Origin: an uncultured Gemmata sp. | Lineage (GTDB): Bacteria > Planctomycetota > Planctomycetia > Gemmatales > Gemmataceae | Direction of reading: 5' to 3' | DNA length: 64,000 bases | Assembly: GCA_937924775.1 (NCBI GenBank) | Contig: CALDUT010000010.1 | Span: 310,001 to 374,000, forward strand | In this document: in pieces, positions 24,178-33,049 of the stretch | Layout: the number at the start of each line of letters is the position of its first letter | Numbering within the stretch: the stretch's first letter is position 1 | Made by a program: the position numbers and the translations under genes | The notes under the pieces: generated by a model | Told to the model about the DNA's origin: nothing | The model's database searches: none | What the model saw: only the letters and a program-made list of their open reading frames with translations

Positions 24178-25425
24178 TCATTCGCTAATCGACTTTTCCG
24201 GTTGGAAGCTACCATCGACAATGCGGCTGATGGTCAGCACCCGCAACGTCGTATCCCCATCGGGATCGAAGCTCCATTTGCCCAAAGCCCCTTTGTCAAA
24301 ATCTTTCGTCTTCAAAACAGCTTCGCGGATGGCTTCGCGGTCCTTGGTGCCGACCGCCTTAGCGGCTTCCAAGAAGACTTTGGCCGCCTCGTATCCATAA
24401 ACGGCATAGGCTTCCGGGTCTTTTTTGAATTTTTCTTTGTACCGGCGAACAAACTCTGCCCCGGCACCGGTGAGTTCTTTGGGGTCAAGTCCCCCAATGG
24501 TGGCATAACAGGTGATTTCCTTGAACGTATCGACCCCAGCTCCATCGATGAAGGCTTTCTCATAACACCCATCGGGCACCATCAGCGGGCATCGGAGGCC
24601 TTCACCCTTCATGTCAATGGCAATTTGGGGCCCTCCGCTTTGGCTGGTGCCGCCGAAGTAGAGCAGATCGGGCTTTTTGTCCCGGATCGCGGCAATCACG
24701 GTTTTGAAGTTCTTTTGGGTGGCGACGATGCTCTCGTGACCCAACACGGTGATACCCAGTTCCTCACACTTCTGTTTGAACAGCCGGGCGATTCCGGCGC
24801 CGTAAAGTTCCTTGTCGTCGAGGATGTAAACGGACTTATAGCCTTTTTCTTTGGCGAAGATCGCCGAGAGAGGGCCTTGGACGAAGTCGTTGGGGCAAAC
24901 GCGGCAGAAGGTGATTTTGCCGGATTTGCGGTAAATGTCGGGTTCGCCGCTTTTGTCGTCGCCAGGCACTTTCTTAGTTAAACCTGGCCAGGTAGCCGCC
25001 GGGGAAATTTGCAGCAATCCCGCTTCATTGAGAATCGGCATCGAAACTTTGGCCGCACCCGAATTGTAAGGCCCGATGTACACCATCACATTGGGGTCGG
25101 CAAGGGCTTCGCGCGCATTGTCGGCCTCTTTGCCAGCATCCCATTGCCCCTGGGCGGCCGTGGCGTCGTCCATGTCCTGATGCACGAGTTTGAGGCCAAA
25201 AAGTTCGTTATTGTATTCCTCCATGGCCATGCGGATACCGTTGACGATGGTATCCGTTTGCCCCTGGGCACTGCCGGTGCGGGGAAGGCTGGAAACGATT
25301 TTCACCAGATTGCTGCCCGAGCCGCTGCAGCCGCTGCCCGAAATAAACATGCCCGCAGCGGCCACGCCCGTGACTTGGGCTCCCCAACGAAGAAATTTCC
25401 GGCGGTGCATGGCTTGCGTGGCCAC
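24178..25425 (-). CDS. livK: Branched-chain amino-acid-type ABC transporter substrate-binding protein
   Basis: The 415-residue periplasmic binding protein has an N-terminal export signal with a twin-arginine-like MHRRKFLRWG, a hydrophobic stretch and a lipobox-like ISGSGC cysteine. The mature part is a two-lobe type I fold, with VKIVSSLPRTGSAQG at the start, YIGPYNSGAA near residue 95 and a long KAVYGYEAAKVF-type helix near the end (AYAVYGYEAAKVF). The start is taken as a GTG at 25425 with GAGGGG 8 nt upstream; an ATG at 25410 is possible. It is the first gene of the liv operon. The ligand may be leucine-like or another small organic solute. Confidence 0.9.
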   Translation of the reverse strand: MATQAMHRRKFLRWGAQVTGVAAAGMFISGSGCSGSGSNLVKIVSSLPRTGSAQGQTDTIVNGIRMAMEEYNNELFGLKLVHQDMDDATAAQGQWDAGKEADNAREALADPNVMVYIGPYNSGAAKVSMPILNEAGLLQISPAATWPGLTKKVPGDDKSGEPDIYRKSGKITFCRVCPNDFVQGPLSAIFAKEKGYKSVYILDDKELYGAGIARLFKQKCEELGITVLGHESIVATQKNFKTVIAAIRDKKPDLLYFGGTSQSGGPQIAIDMKGEGLRCPLMVPDGCYEKAFIDGAGVDTFKEITCYATIGGLDPKELTGAGAEFVRRYKEKFKKDPEAYAVYGYEAAKVFLEAAKAVGTKDREAIREAVLKTKDFDKGALGKWSFDPDGDTTLRVLTISRIVDGSFQPEKSISE

Positions 25426-25593
25426 AGTCGTACCCCTCGGTTGGTGGTGTGAATAAGCGAGAATGTAGGGCGAGCGTCGCGGCTTGTCCAGTTCGGCAGT
25501 CTCTGCCCTTCACCAGTTGGAGCCATAACCAACACGGTCTATTCCCAGTTTAATGTAAACGGCCGACCGTTCCGGGGGAGAATTTCCCCGAAC

Positions 25594-25613
25594 ATTGTGA
25601 GAATTGTCACAAT
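25594..25613. promoter_or_regulatory. CRP/FNR-type palindrome in divergent promoter region
   Basis: ATTGTGA-GAATTG-TCACAAT is a perfect 7-bp inverted repeat with a 6-nt centre and matches the enterobacterial CRP consensus TGTGA-N6-TCACA at every position. It lies 169 nt upstream of livK and 69 nt upstream of the zinc-ribbon gene, so it could serve either promoter. No CRP-family regulator is encoded in the window. Confidence 0.5.
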
Positions 25614-25681
25614 CTCGATCGTTCACCAACTCTCCCCAGCTTCATCGCTTCTGTTAGAATTGGCAACGAAAGGAGTTGAGC

Positions 25682-26380
25682 ATGTCGGCCACGGCTCTGT
25701 TGCGGGAATGCCACCGCTTACGGCTTCACATCCGCGAGTTGCTCGCGGAGATCGACCGCGGCCCCCGCATTCTGCGGGAGCATGAACAAGAATTGGAAGA
25801 AGCTCGGGCCGCCCACCAAGCTCATTTTGATGCTATTACCAAACTGAAACTCAAACAACGCGACGATGAAGGCAGCCTGAAACAGACGGAAACCCGCCTC
25901 GCGAAGCTCGAAGACCAACTCACTGGCATCACGGTCCAGAAAGAGTACACCGCCAAACTTTCGGAGATTGAGCAGGCGAAAGCCAAAAAGAGCGCCCTCG
26001 AAGATGCCATACTTGACACCCTCATGCAATTGGAGGAAAAAACTGCGGCCATTCCTGAAGTAGAGAAGCAATGGTCGCTGGCGCAGGAGGAATTTCAGCG
26101 GTTTCAAGCCGAGGCCGCGGAACGTCTGCAACGGATGAAAAACGATTTGGAAGTCAGTCAAGTGGAACTGGCTAATTACGAGGCGGAACTGCCGCCGGAT
26201 CTCAAACGGGTCTACGATTCCCTCGTGAGAGCTAAAGGACCTGACGCCCTCGCCGGGGCTCGTAATCGCATCTGCCAGGGCTGCCGAACCGCCATGACCG
26301 AAGCCGAATTCCTGGAATTGCGCCGCGGTGAATACCGCATTTGCACGCGCTGTGGCCGGCTGTTGTACCCTGTGGAGTAA
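25682..26380 (+). CDS. Coiled-coil protein with C-terminal C4 zinc ribbon
   Basis: The 232-residue product is a CT398-like/DUF164-type protein. Residues about 1-180 form a long charged coiled coil, and the C-terminus has a zinc ribbon with CQGC near residue 203 and CTRC near 224. Homologues bind nucleic acid or act as adaptor proteins; in chlamydiae one associates with RpoN and type III secretion parts. The ATG at 25682 is preceded by AAAGGAG 6 nt upstream, which is a better start than the TTG two codons earlier. It is followed after 8 nt by a DUF4177 gene and then recN, on one strand. Confidence 0.85.
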   Translation: MSATALLRECHRLRLHIRELLAEIDRGPRILREHEQELEEARAAHQAHFDAITKLKLKQRDDEGSLKQTETRLAKLEDQLTGITVQKEYTAKLSEIEQAKAKKSALEDAILDTLMQLEEKTAAIPEVEKQWSLAQEEFQRFQAEAAERLQRMKNDLEVSQVELANYEAELPPDLKRVYDSLVRAKGPDALAGARNRICQGCRTAMTEAEFLELRRGEYRICTRCGRLLYPVE

Positions 26381-26388
26381 GTCCATTC

Positions 26389-26586
26389 ATGACAAAATGG
26401 CAGTACATCACCGCCCAATTCATCACCCAAGGATTGGGGAACGACTCCGGGGCCACCCACCTCGAAACGACCATGAATGAGTTGGGCCACGATGGCTGGG
26501 AGTTGGTATCGTCCCAGGTTTATCACAACCTCGAAGCCGGCCAAGACGTCCTGCTCCTGATCTTCAAACGCCCGGTTGCTGGGTAA
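26389..26586 (+). CDS. DUF4177 domain small protein
   Basis: The 65-residue product is nearly all one DUF4177-like domain. It opens with KWQYITAQF, contains the conserved LNELG.DGWELV-type core (here MNELGHDGWELVS near residue 30) and ends LLIFKRP. The fold is a small alpha/beta unit of unknown role that is common as a stand-alone protein. The start ATG at 26389 lies 8 nt after the zinc-ribbon stop. Translation is probably coupled to it, since no strong separate ribosome-binding site is visible. Confidence 0.82.
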   Translation: MTKWQYITAQFITQGLGNDSGATHLETTMNELGHDGWELVSSQVYHNLEAGQDVLLLIFKRPVAG

Positions 26587-26654
26587 AGCGATGCCCTGTG
26601 GGCCGATTACCGACTCACCTTCACCTTCGCGCAAGCCGCGCGTACCATGCCGGT

Positions 26655-28364
26655 ATGCTCCGGGAATTAGCCGTTCAAAATCTCGCCTTAATCGAAGACG
26701 TACGCGTGGAGTTGCACCCCGGTTTCTGCGCATGGACGGGAGAAACCGGGGCGGGCAAGTCGCTCCTGTTGGGGGCGTTGGGCCTTCTTCTGGGCGAACG
26801 GGGCAGCAGTGAATGGATCCGCAGCGGCGCTGAGGAACTCCGCGTCAGCGGCCGTTTCGAACTGACGCGACCCGAACAACGGGCCGCCGCCGCAGAGATA
26901 CTCCAAGCCGAGTTGGACGATGACGACCTTATCCTGACCCGCCGGTTGACCCGCTCGGGACGTAGCTCCGCGTTGGTCAACGATATGCCGGTAGCCGTGG
27001 CCACCCTCAAGCGCTTGGGGGAAATGCTCGTGGATATCCACGGCCAACGCGAAAGTTATTCCCTCCTGCAACCGGCTTACCAACTCCAACTCCTCGATGC
27101 GTATGGCAAATTGACCGATCTTCGCCATATGTATACGGCGTGTGCGGAGCGAGTCCGACAATTCCGCCGGCATTTCCAGGAACTCTCCAACGCCCGACAA
27201 ACCCGGCAACGGGAACTTGCTCTGATCCGCTTTGAACGGGAGGAATTGCAAAACGCGAATTTGCGCCCCGGAGAACTGGTGGAACTCACCAACGAGCGGG
27301 AACGCCTCGTTCATGCCCAGAGTTTGGCGTTTTTCACCAGTACTGTTGCGGCTCGCCTCGCCGACGACGATGGGGCCGTCTCGGAAATTCTCGCCCGATT
27401 GGCCAAAGAATCCCACAAATGGGCCGCCTTCGATCCCAAACTGGCCGAAATCTGCCAGCGATTAGAAGCCTTGCGCCCGGAAATCGACGATCTCGCCGAT
27501 ACTTGCCGCGATCTCTCTGAGCTATTCGAGGCCGATCCCGAGCGGCTTGACGAAGTCGAAAAACGCCTCGGTTTTCTCAAAAAACTCCAAACCCGCTATG
27601 CCAAGTCGATAGACGAACTGATCGCTTACCGCGACAGCCTCGATGCGAAAGAAGCCGAACTGCAAAAACAAGAAGACAACCTCAGCACACTCGAGCAATC
27701 CCTGCGGGCCGCGTATGAAGAAATGAAAACCGTAGCCCAACAACTCAGCAAAGCCCGGGCGAAAGTGGCCAAAAAACTCGTTGCCGACGCCCAAAAGCAT
27801 ATCGTCGATCTCGGGATGCCTAAAGCCAAGCTCAATGTCGTGCTGGAAGCCGTCATACTGCCTGACGACCCCATGGCTGGCGATTTACCCGCCGCGGGCA
27901 TCGACCAGTTGGAGCTGATGCTCACAGCCAATCCCGGGGAACCGGCCCGACCACTGCGGAAAGTGGCCAGCGGGGGCGAACTGTCACGAACCCTGCTGGC
28001 GTTGAAGACCGTTCTGGCCGCCCACGACCCGGTTCGTACCCTGGTGGTCTTTGATGAAATCGATGCCAACGTGGGCGGGCGGTTGGGCGACGTCTTGGGC
28101 CAGAAATTGGCGGCCTTGGGGCGTTCGCATCAAGTTCTTTGTGTCACACACCTGCCCCAAGTGGCCAGTTATGCCGGGCATCATTGGACCATTCGCAAAA
28201 CCACTACAGGGAAACGCACCACCACAACCATCACCCCGTTGATGACCGACGAAGCCCGTGTCGAGGAGTTGGCCCTGATGCTCCGGGGTGAATCACGCAG
28301 TGAAATCACGCGTCAGGAAGCTGCGGAAATGCTCCAGCACGCGGCCCGCACCCGGGCAGTGTGA
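26655..28364 (+). CDS. recN: DNA repair protein RecN
   Basis: The 569-residue product is the SMC-like recombination-repair ATPase. It begins MLRELAVQNLALIEDV, has Walker A GETGAGKS (29-36), two long coiled-coil regions (about 155-230 and 270-375), a signature VASGGELSR near 436, and Walker B VVFDEIDANVGG near 462. It ends with a CVTHLPQVAS segment near 497. RecN acts at double-strand breaks together with RecA. The ATG at 26655 fits the family N-terminus exactly, so the longer frame upstream is not used. Length is typical. It lies 68 nt after the DUF4177 gene. Confidence 0.96.
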   Translation: MLRELAVQNLALIEDVRVELHPGFCAWTGETGAGKSLLLGALGLLLGERGSSEWIRSGAEELRVSGRFELTRPEQRAAAAEILQAELDDDDLILTRRLTRSGRSSALVNDMPVAVATLKRLGEMLVDIHGQRESYSLLQPAYQLQLLDAYGKLTDLRHMYTACAERVRQFRRHFQELSNARQTRQRELALIRFEREELQNANLRPGELVELTNERERLVHAQSLAFFTSTVAARLADDDGAVSEILARLAKESHKWAAFDPKLAEICQRLEALRPEIDDLADTCRDLSELFEADPERLDEVEKRLGFLKKLQTRYAKSIDELIAYRDSLDAKEAELQKQEDNLSTLEQSLRAAYEEMKTVAQQLSKARAKVAKKLVADAQKHIVDLGMPKAKLNVVLEAVILPDDPMAGDLPAAGIDQLELMLTANPGEPARPLRKVASGGELSRTLLALKTVLAAHDPVRTLVVFDEIDANVGGRLGDVLGQKLAALGRSHQVLCVTHLPQVASYAGHHWTIRKTTTGKRTTTTITPLMTDEARVEELALMLRGESRSEITRQEAAEMLQHAARTRAV

Positions 28365-28461
28365 GGGGTCCCCAAAACCGAATTCTACTCCGCATCGGTA
28401 CGAACGCAGAGTATCATGGAGTTCTCAGTCGCCCATGTCCTCTTCCGCAGGAGGTTTTGCG

Positions 28462-29529
28462 ATGTGCAATCCCGTCCGCCATCCGAACTCCACCCCGCCG
28501 GGCCCGAGTATTGACGAAACACGCCGGGAATTTCTACAATCTGGTGCCGCCGCCACGGCGGGAGCACTGACTCTCGCACCCCTTGTCACCGCGCACGAGC
28601 CCACGCCGGTCGTCCCAAAACCCGGCAACGGGCTACCCACCCGCCCCCTTGGCAAAACCAAAGAGAATGTCTCGATTCTGTGCTTGGGCGGCTGGCACAT
28701 CGGGGCCATCAAAAATCCTCAAGAAGCCATCAAAATCATGCATGCGGCGATCGACGAAGGCATGACCTTCTTCGACAATTGTTGGGATTACCATGATGGC
28801 GGCAGTGAGCTGGTCATGGGGAAAGCACTCTCCGCCGATGGCGGCAAATGGCGAAAAAAATGCTTTCTCATGACCAAAGTTTGTGCCCGCGATGCCAAGG
28901 GCGTTCGCGCGATGATCGACCAGAGCCTCAAACGCCTCAATACGGATGTTATTGATCTCATGCAAATGCATGAAATCAACTGGGACAACGACCCGGAATG
29001 GGTGGTGGAGCAAGGCGGGTTGGCCGAACTGCTCAAAGCGCAAAAAGCTGGGAAAATCCGCTATGTCGGTTTCACGGGGCACAAGTCGCCCCACATTCAT
29101 CTCAAAATGCTCCCGGTGCATGCGTGGGACACGGTCCAGTGCCCCATCAACGTCTGCGATCATTTCTACCGGAGTTTTGCCAAAGAATTGATTCCCGCTG
29201 CCAAGAAAGCTCAGATCGCGGTCATTGGCATGAAAAGTTTGGGCGGGGGTGATGGTAAGATCGTCCAAGCCAATGTCGCGACCGCGGAAGAATGCATCCG
29301 CTTTGCCCTCAGCCAGGAGATTGCCTCCCTCGTCATCGGTATTCGGACGATGGACGAATTGAAAAAAAATGTGGCCACCGCTCGGAACTTCCGGCCCCTT
29401 GAAGGTGACGAACTGCGCAATCTTCTCAACAAAGTCAAACCACATGCCGGGGATGGACGCCACGAACGGTTCAAAAGCACCACCGATTTCGACGGGCCCT
29501 ACCACCGTAAACAACACGGCTTTGAGTAA
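28462..29529 (+). CDS. Exported aldo/keto reductase family protein
   Basis: The 355-residue product carries a twin-arginine-type signal (TRREFLQSGAAATAGAL, about residues 19-35), followed by an aldo/keto reductase barrel. The catalytic tetrad can be read as Asp and Tyr in FFDNCWDYH, Lys in MTKVC and His in QMHEINWD. The GFTGHKSP and IGIRTMDEL segments are typical of the large bacterial group. The ATG at 28462 is supported by a perfect AGGAGG 7 nt upstream. NADPH-dependent chemistry outside the cytoplasm is odd, so it may bring its cofactor along during Tat export as other planctomycete oxidoreductases are thought to do. Confidence 0.88.
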   Translation: MCNPVRHPNSTPPGPSIDETRREFLQSGAAATAGALTLAPLVTAHEPTPVVPKPGNGLPTRPLGKTKENVSILCLGGWHIGAIKNPQEAIKIMHAAIDEGMTFFDNCWDYHDGGSELVMGKALSADGGKWRKKCFLMTKVCARDAKGVRAMIDQSLKRLNTDVIDLMQMHEINWDNDPEWVVEQGGLAELLKAQKAGKIRYVGFTGHKSPHIHLKMLPVHAWDTVQCPINVCDHFYRSFAKELIPAAKKAQIAVIGMKSLGGGDGKIVQANVATAEECIRFALSQEIASLVIGIRTMDELKKNVATARNFRPLEGDELRNLLNKVKPHAGDGRHERFKSTTDFDGPYHRKQHGFE

Positions 29530-29647
29530 TTCCGAAGGGATTCTCCAAAGGGGTTGCAGAGTCTTCAGGCAGTATGTGATGGGTTAAGGTCGAGGTTATC
29601 ACATGCTGAGAGCCGATGGCAACACCGGTCTGGAAGGCACCTGTCTC

Positions 29648-29725
29648 CACACACTCACCCGAGGGGGGAAATTCCCAAAGGACTGCGGACGAGCTTCACT
29701 CGTCGCCCCTCGGTGAGTGTGTGTG
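29648..29725. terminator. Large imperfect inverted repeat between convergent genes
   Basis: CACACACTCACCCGAGGGG (29648-29666) pairs with CCCCTCGGTGAGTGTGTGTG (29706-29725) with one bulge, around a loop that holds a second hairpin GACGAG-CTTCA-CTCGTC. It lies between the convergent aldo/keto reductase and ABM-domain genes and may end both transcripts. No U-tract follows. Confidence 0.5.
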
Positions 29726-29784
29726 TTCGGAAATTTCCCAAGAATTGTTACGCAATCGGAAAATCCTGTGAGCCTCGTCCCCTC

Positions 29785-30198
29785 TCACGGGACTTGCAGA
29801 ACTTTGATTTCCGGCTCTCCCTCACAGAGGGGAATCACTGTTTCGAGGAGCTTTTGGGTGTGCTTCTCTCTCATATGGGCTTCCAAACCCGGGATGCCCT
29901 TGAACTGCTCATACATCAGATAGGTCTGCGGCGAATCGGGATCACGGTTGAGGTAATAGGCAATGCATCCGGGCTCTTTCCGCGTCGCCTCCAAGGCTGG
30001 GGCAAAGGCCTCTTCAAACGCTTTTTCGTTCCCCTTTTTGACTTTGAAAGTGACGATCAAGGCGAAGGGCTTGGCGGGGTCTTGAACCTTTGATTTCACC
30101 AGTTTGATCACCGGATGCTCATCCGCGGCGACCAATGGCTGTACAGAAACTGTACTAATCGTTCCAACAAGCAACGCAAGATTGGCCCAGCGACACAT
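29785..30198 (-). CDS. Secreted antibiotic biosynthesis monooxygenase (ABM) domain protein
   Basis: The 137-residue product starts with a Sec signal peptide ending near VAADE (about residue 25) and then has one ABM/dimeric alpha-beta barrel domain: FALIVTFKVKKGNEKAFE, a helix, TRKEPGCIAYYLNRD, YEQFKGIPGLEAHM and a final strand. These domains form ferredoxin-like dimers and can oxidise quinones, degrade haem or have no enzymatic role. It lies downstream of hemC on the same strand with a 104-nt gap. The link to haem metabolism is only suggestive. Confidence 0.8.
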   Translation of the reverse strand: MCRWANLALLVGTISTVSVQPLVAADEHPVIKLVKSKVQDPAKPFALIVTFKVKKGNEKAFEEAFAPALEATRKEPGCIAYYLNRDPDSPQTYLMYEQFKGIPGLEAHMREKHTQKLLETVIPLCEGEPEIKVLQVP

Positions 30199-30302
30199 TC
30201 AGGTCTTCTCCGTGAGTTGAGGCGGCGGATTTCTTCAAAGACACGGGTCCATATCAGCGGCGCCCGCGTGACAACGCTATGCGGTTCCCAGAAGCGTGTC
30301 AA

Positions 30303-31220
30303 TCACAAATTGGCCGGTAGTAATTCGTCAGCCCCCTCGGCCCAGAGCATTGCGGCCAACTCCTGACCGATCGCCAGTGGGGTGTCTGCTGGGCCGCTGT
30401 GCGTCGCCACGACCCGGCGGCGGCCATCAGGAGACAGTACAGTACCCCGAAGGGTCAGAATGCCATCGAGAATGCTTGATGTTGCGCCGATGGGGACGAG
30501 GCAACCGCCTCCCAAGGTCGCAAGCATAGCTCGTTCGGCCAACACGCGGGCCATCGTCGCGGGGCAATTGATCGCATGGAGGATTCTTTGAGTTTCGCTA
30601 TCGTCGCTGCGGCATTCTAGCCCAATTGCGCCTTGCCCGACCGCGGGTAGCATCCAACGGGGATCCAGTCGTTCGGTGATGTGCTGATCCAGCCCCAACC
30701 GACTCAGCCCGGCTTCGGCGAGAATGATGGCGTCCAGATTCTGTTCGTGCAACTTGCGAAGCCGGGTATCGACATTGCCACGAAGATCGACCAAACGCAA
30801 ATCCGGACGGCGATTGAGGACTTGGGCACGCCGGCGGAGGCTACTGGTGCCGACCGTCGCCCCAGGAGGCAGGTCATCGAAGCGCAGGTAACGCCGGGAG
30901 AGGAAAGCGTCGCCCGTGGGACCGCGGGGCGGGACAGCACCCAATTCGAGTCCGGCTTGAGGAATGGTCGGCAAGTCTTTCAGACTATGCACCGCGACAT
31001 CGACGCGTTCGTCGAATAACGCGGTTTGAATGGCTTTGGTGAAGACACCAAAACCGCCCATCGCGGAAAGTGCCGATGCCTGGTCGCGGTCGCCGTGGGT
31101 TTCGATAAGAACCAGTTCCACTGGTCGTGGGGCAATCATTGAGCGAAGCCGATCTGCGACGAAGTGTGCCTGCCACAAGGCCAGCGGGCTGGACCGTGTT
31201 CCCAGTCGGAGAGGTTTCAT
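30303..31220 (-). CDS. hemC: Porphobilinogen deaminase (hydroxymethylbilane synthase)
   Basis: The 305-residue enzyme polymerises four porphobilinogen units in haem biosynthesis. It shows LRLGTRSSPLALWQ at the N-terminus, the catalytic VHSLKDLPT segment near residue 80, VGTSSLRRRAQ near 125, and LRGNVDTRL near 146. The dipyrromethane cofactor cysteine is in GGGCLVPIGA near 238. Length is usual. The ATG at 31220 overlaps the stop of the HIT-family gene by 4 nt (ATGA). No other haem gene is adjacent. Confidence 0.96.
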   Translation of the reverse strand: MKPLRLGTRSSPLALWQAHFVADRLRSMIAPRPVELVLIETHGDRDQASALSAMGGFGVFTKAIQTALFDERVDVAVHSLKDLPTIPQAGLELGAVPPRGPTGDAFLSRRYLRFDDLPPGATVGTSSLRRRAQVLNRRPDLRLVDLRGNVDTRLRKLHEQNLDAIILAEAGLSRLGLDQHITERLDPRWMLPAVGQGAIGLECRSDDSETQRILHAINCPATMARVLAERAMLATLGGGCLVPIGATSSILDGILTLRGTVLSPDGRRRVVATHSGPADTPLAIGQELAAMLWAEGADELLPANL

Positions 31221-31696
31221 AGTCTTGGGGCATTGTGTGTGCTGAGCCAGGTTTGCAACCGGCGGCAAACTTCCTCAGCAGGAATCCGACCAGATTCGAG
31301 GCGCCGCTTTTCCGCGGCATCGGTTTTGGCCCGCTCCAGAGCAAGCCATACCGGTTGCAACCGTTCGGGGTCATCCGCGTAACGGGGGAAGATGTGCCAA
31401 TGCAAGTGTGGCACAACATTCCCGAGCAATTCGTAATTCAGTTTGTATGGCCGGAAGCAGGATTCCATCGCCTCGGCCAGTAGGGCCATTTCCTCGAGAA
31501 AAGCGGAGCGATGCGGGCCCAGTTGACTGAGTTCGGTGGCGTGTTGGCGTGACGCGAGTAAGCAATAACCCGAGTAAAACTGCCAGGGGCCGACGTACGC
31601 AACCGACTGCGGAAACTGCCAAACGACATTTCCCGTAGTCGGTACAGACAATTCCGCGACGGTACGACATAGCGGGCAATCAGGATCGTGTGCCAT
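31217..31696 (-). CDS. HIT family nucleotide hydrolase/transferase
   Basis: The 159-residue product has a complete histidine-triad motif HLHWHIF near residue 97, preceded by a long helix and ELLGNVVP. The N-terminal CPLCR motif near residue 8 may bind zinc as in other HIT proteins. It probably hydrolyses a nucleoside phosphoramidate or dinucleoside polyphosphate. It is translationally coupled to hemC by a 4-nt overlap, an unusual pairing with no clear metabolic logic. Length is slightly above the 110-140 of simple HIT proteins because of a C-terminal helix. Confidence 0.88.
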   Translation of the reverse strand: MAHDPDCPLCRTVAELSVPTTGNVVWQFPQSVAYVGPWQFYSGYCLLASRQHATELSQLGPHRSAFLEEMALLAEAMESCFRPYKLNYELLGNVVPHLHWHIFPRYADDPERLQPVWLALERAKTDAAEKRRLESGRIPAEEVCRRLQTWLSTHNAPRL

Positions 31697-31792
31697 GCCA
31701 CTTATCGTAGCAATGTCACGAAAAAAGCGTCGGCGGTAGGCAAGAAACGTTGGTTCTTGACTACCGCACTCGTGAAGGAGAAGGCGTGGGAT

Positions 31793-32788
31793 TTAGAAAT
31801 CGCCGCCAAAATCACCGCCACCCCAATCCCCACCGCCGCCCCAATCACCGCCACCGTTGTCGAAGCTACCGCCCGCACCGGCATCGCCGCCGAAGTCGCC
31901 CTCGCCGGTAGTGCCGGCATCGGCGTTCCCGTCAGCCGCATAGGCCTCAGAGCCGCCGAAGAAGCTGCCGCCGCCAAAGAGGTTATTGTAGAGCCACATG
32001 CCGGCCATGGCTCCGAAGAGCCCGCCTAGCAGCGAGGAGAAGAAGCCCCCACCGCCGGCACCCGCGGGCCCCATACCCCCACCGGTGAAGGCCCGAATAA
32101 GGCCAATGATAAGCCATACGCCGAGCAACAGACACAGACCCAGACACAGCCACCCCGCGATGCTGCTTCCGCCGCCACCCGGCAGAGGACTTTCGGTTTT
32201 GTCGGCCAACGCTGTGCCGTTGGTGACGGGTTTCGTGTCTTTTAGGTCGTCAATGATGAATCGCACAGCCGCCACAAGCGCGTCATTGCGGAGTGATACT
32301 TGTTGCGCCTCGGAGGCCCCGTTTTTCTTGGCATCGACGGCTTTCTTAAACCCGTTGAGCAAGGTTTCAGCCAGTTTTTTCTCGTCCTCGAGGCTAAAGC
32401 CGCGATTGCGGGTGGCTTTATCGGCAATCACCTGCACATAACCGGGTTCGCGGCAGATCAGAACATAAATCCCCTTGGCTTTATCGCCCGTTGCGGCCGC
32501 GATGGCCCAGTCGCGGAAGAATTGGGCTTTTTGAGATTCGTTGTAGCTGGCCTTGCGATCCGCTGGAATCGCTGGGTAGGTGTCAATCGTTACTGTCAGG
32601 CCACCGTCGAAGACTGACGCCTGCAGCGTCGATTGCGCTTCTTTGATCCCGGCGTCACTGAACAATTTCCCTTCATCATAAACGATCAGAGTGCCGGCTT
32701 TCGGAGCGGCTGTAGCCAAATTGGACGGAGCGAACAGCCCAAACACCATAGCGACTGTCACTGCGGCCATTTTCGTCAATATCTTCAT
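31793..32788 (-). CDS. Membrane-anchored TPM domain protein with Gly-rich tail
   Basis: The 331-residue product has a signal peptide (about 1-27), a TPM (YgcG/Psb32-like) domain from about 35 to 185, a transmembrane segment near 210-232, and a second hydrophobic stretch near 255-270. A long Gly/Asp-rich tail with GGGDWGGGGDWGGGDFGGDF-like repeats ends the protein. TPM domains have phosphatase-like folds and are linked to membrane-protein or photosystem maintenance, but bacterial members have no settled function. The ATG has GGAGGAG just upstream. It diverges from hslV. Confidence 0.8.
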   Translation of the reverse strand: MKILTKMAAVTVAMVFGLFAPSNLATAAPKAGTLIVYDEGKLFSDAGIKEAQSTLQASVFDGGLTVTIDTYPAIPADRKASYNESQKAQFFRDWAIAAATGDKAKGIYVLICREPGYVQVIADKATRNRGFSLEDEKKLAETLLNGFKKAVDAKKNGASEAQQVSLRNDALVAAVRFIIDDLKDTKPVTNGTALADKTESPLPGGGGSSIAGWLCLGLCLLLGVWLIIGLIRAFTGGGMGPAGAGGGGFFSSLLGGLFGAMAGMWLYNNLFGGGSFFGGSEAYAADGNADAGTTGEGDFGGDAGAGGSFDNGGGDWGGGGDWGGGDFGGDF

Positions 32789-33049
32789 AGCTCCTCCGTT
32801 GGAAAAAAGCGGAAGGTTGCATCCTGGTGAATGTCGTAGCCATTGACCCTGCGTTTTTTCGGGAATTTCACCAATCGTTGTCCTTTCTTCTACGGATTCC
32901 CCGCGACCGTTGGTTCCTTGGTTATCATAAAGCCAATGAACCAGCGATCAGCCGGGATTTTCACCGGCCGTATCTTAAGAGTATATACGCTAAGCGGGGC
33001 AAAATCTTAAAACGTCCCACACACGAAATCGAAGAAAATCGGAGTCCCT
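32789..33049. other. Divergent promoter region of the TPM gene and hslV
   Basis: No gene is visible. An AT-rich patch near 32976-32993 (CTTAAGAGTATATACG) might hold a promoter for hslVU. I could not find a heat-shock CIRCE element. A GGAG at 33041-33044, 5 nt before the GTG, decides the hslV start. Confidence 0.3.

Noticed and set aside
20176-25425. Urea transporter (urtABCDE)
   Set aside because: The binding protein does not show UrtA-like sequence, and no urease or urea carboxylase genes are nearby.
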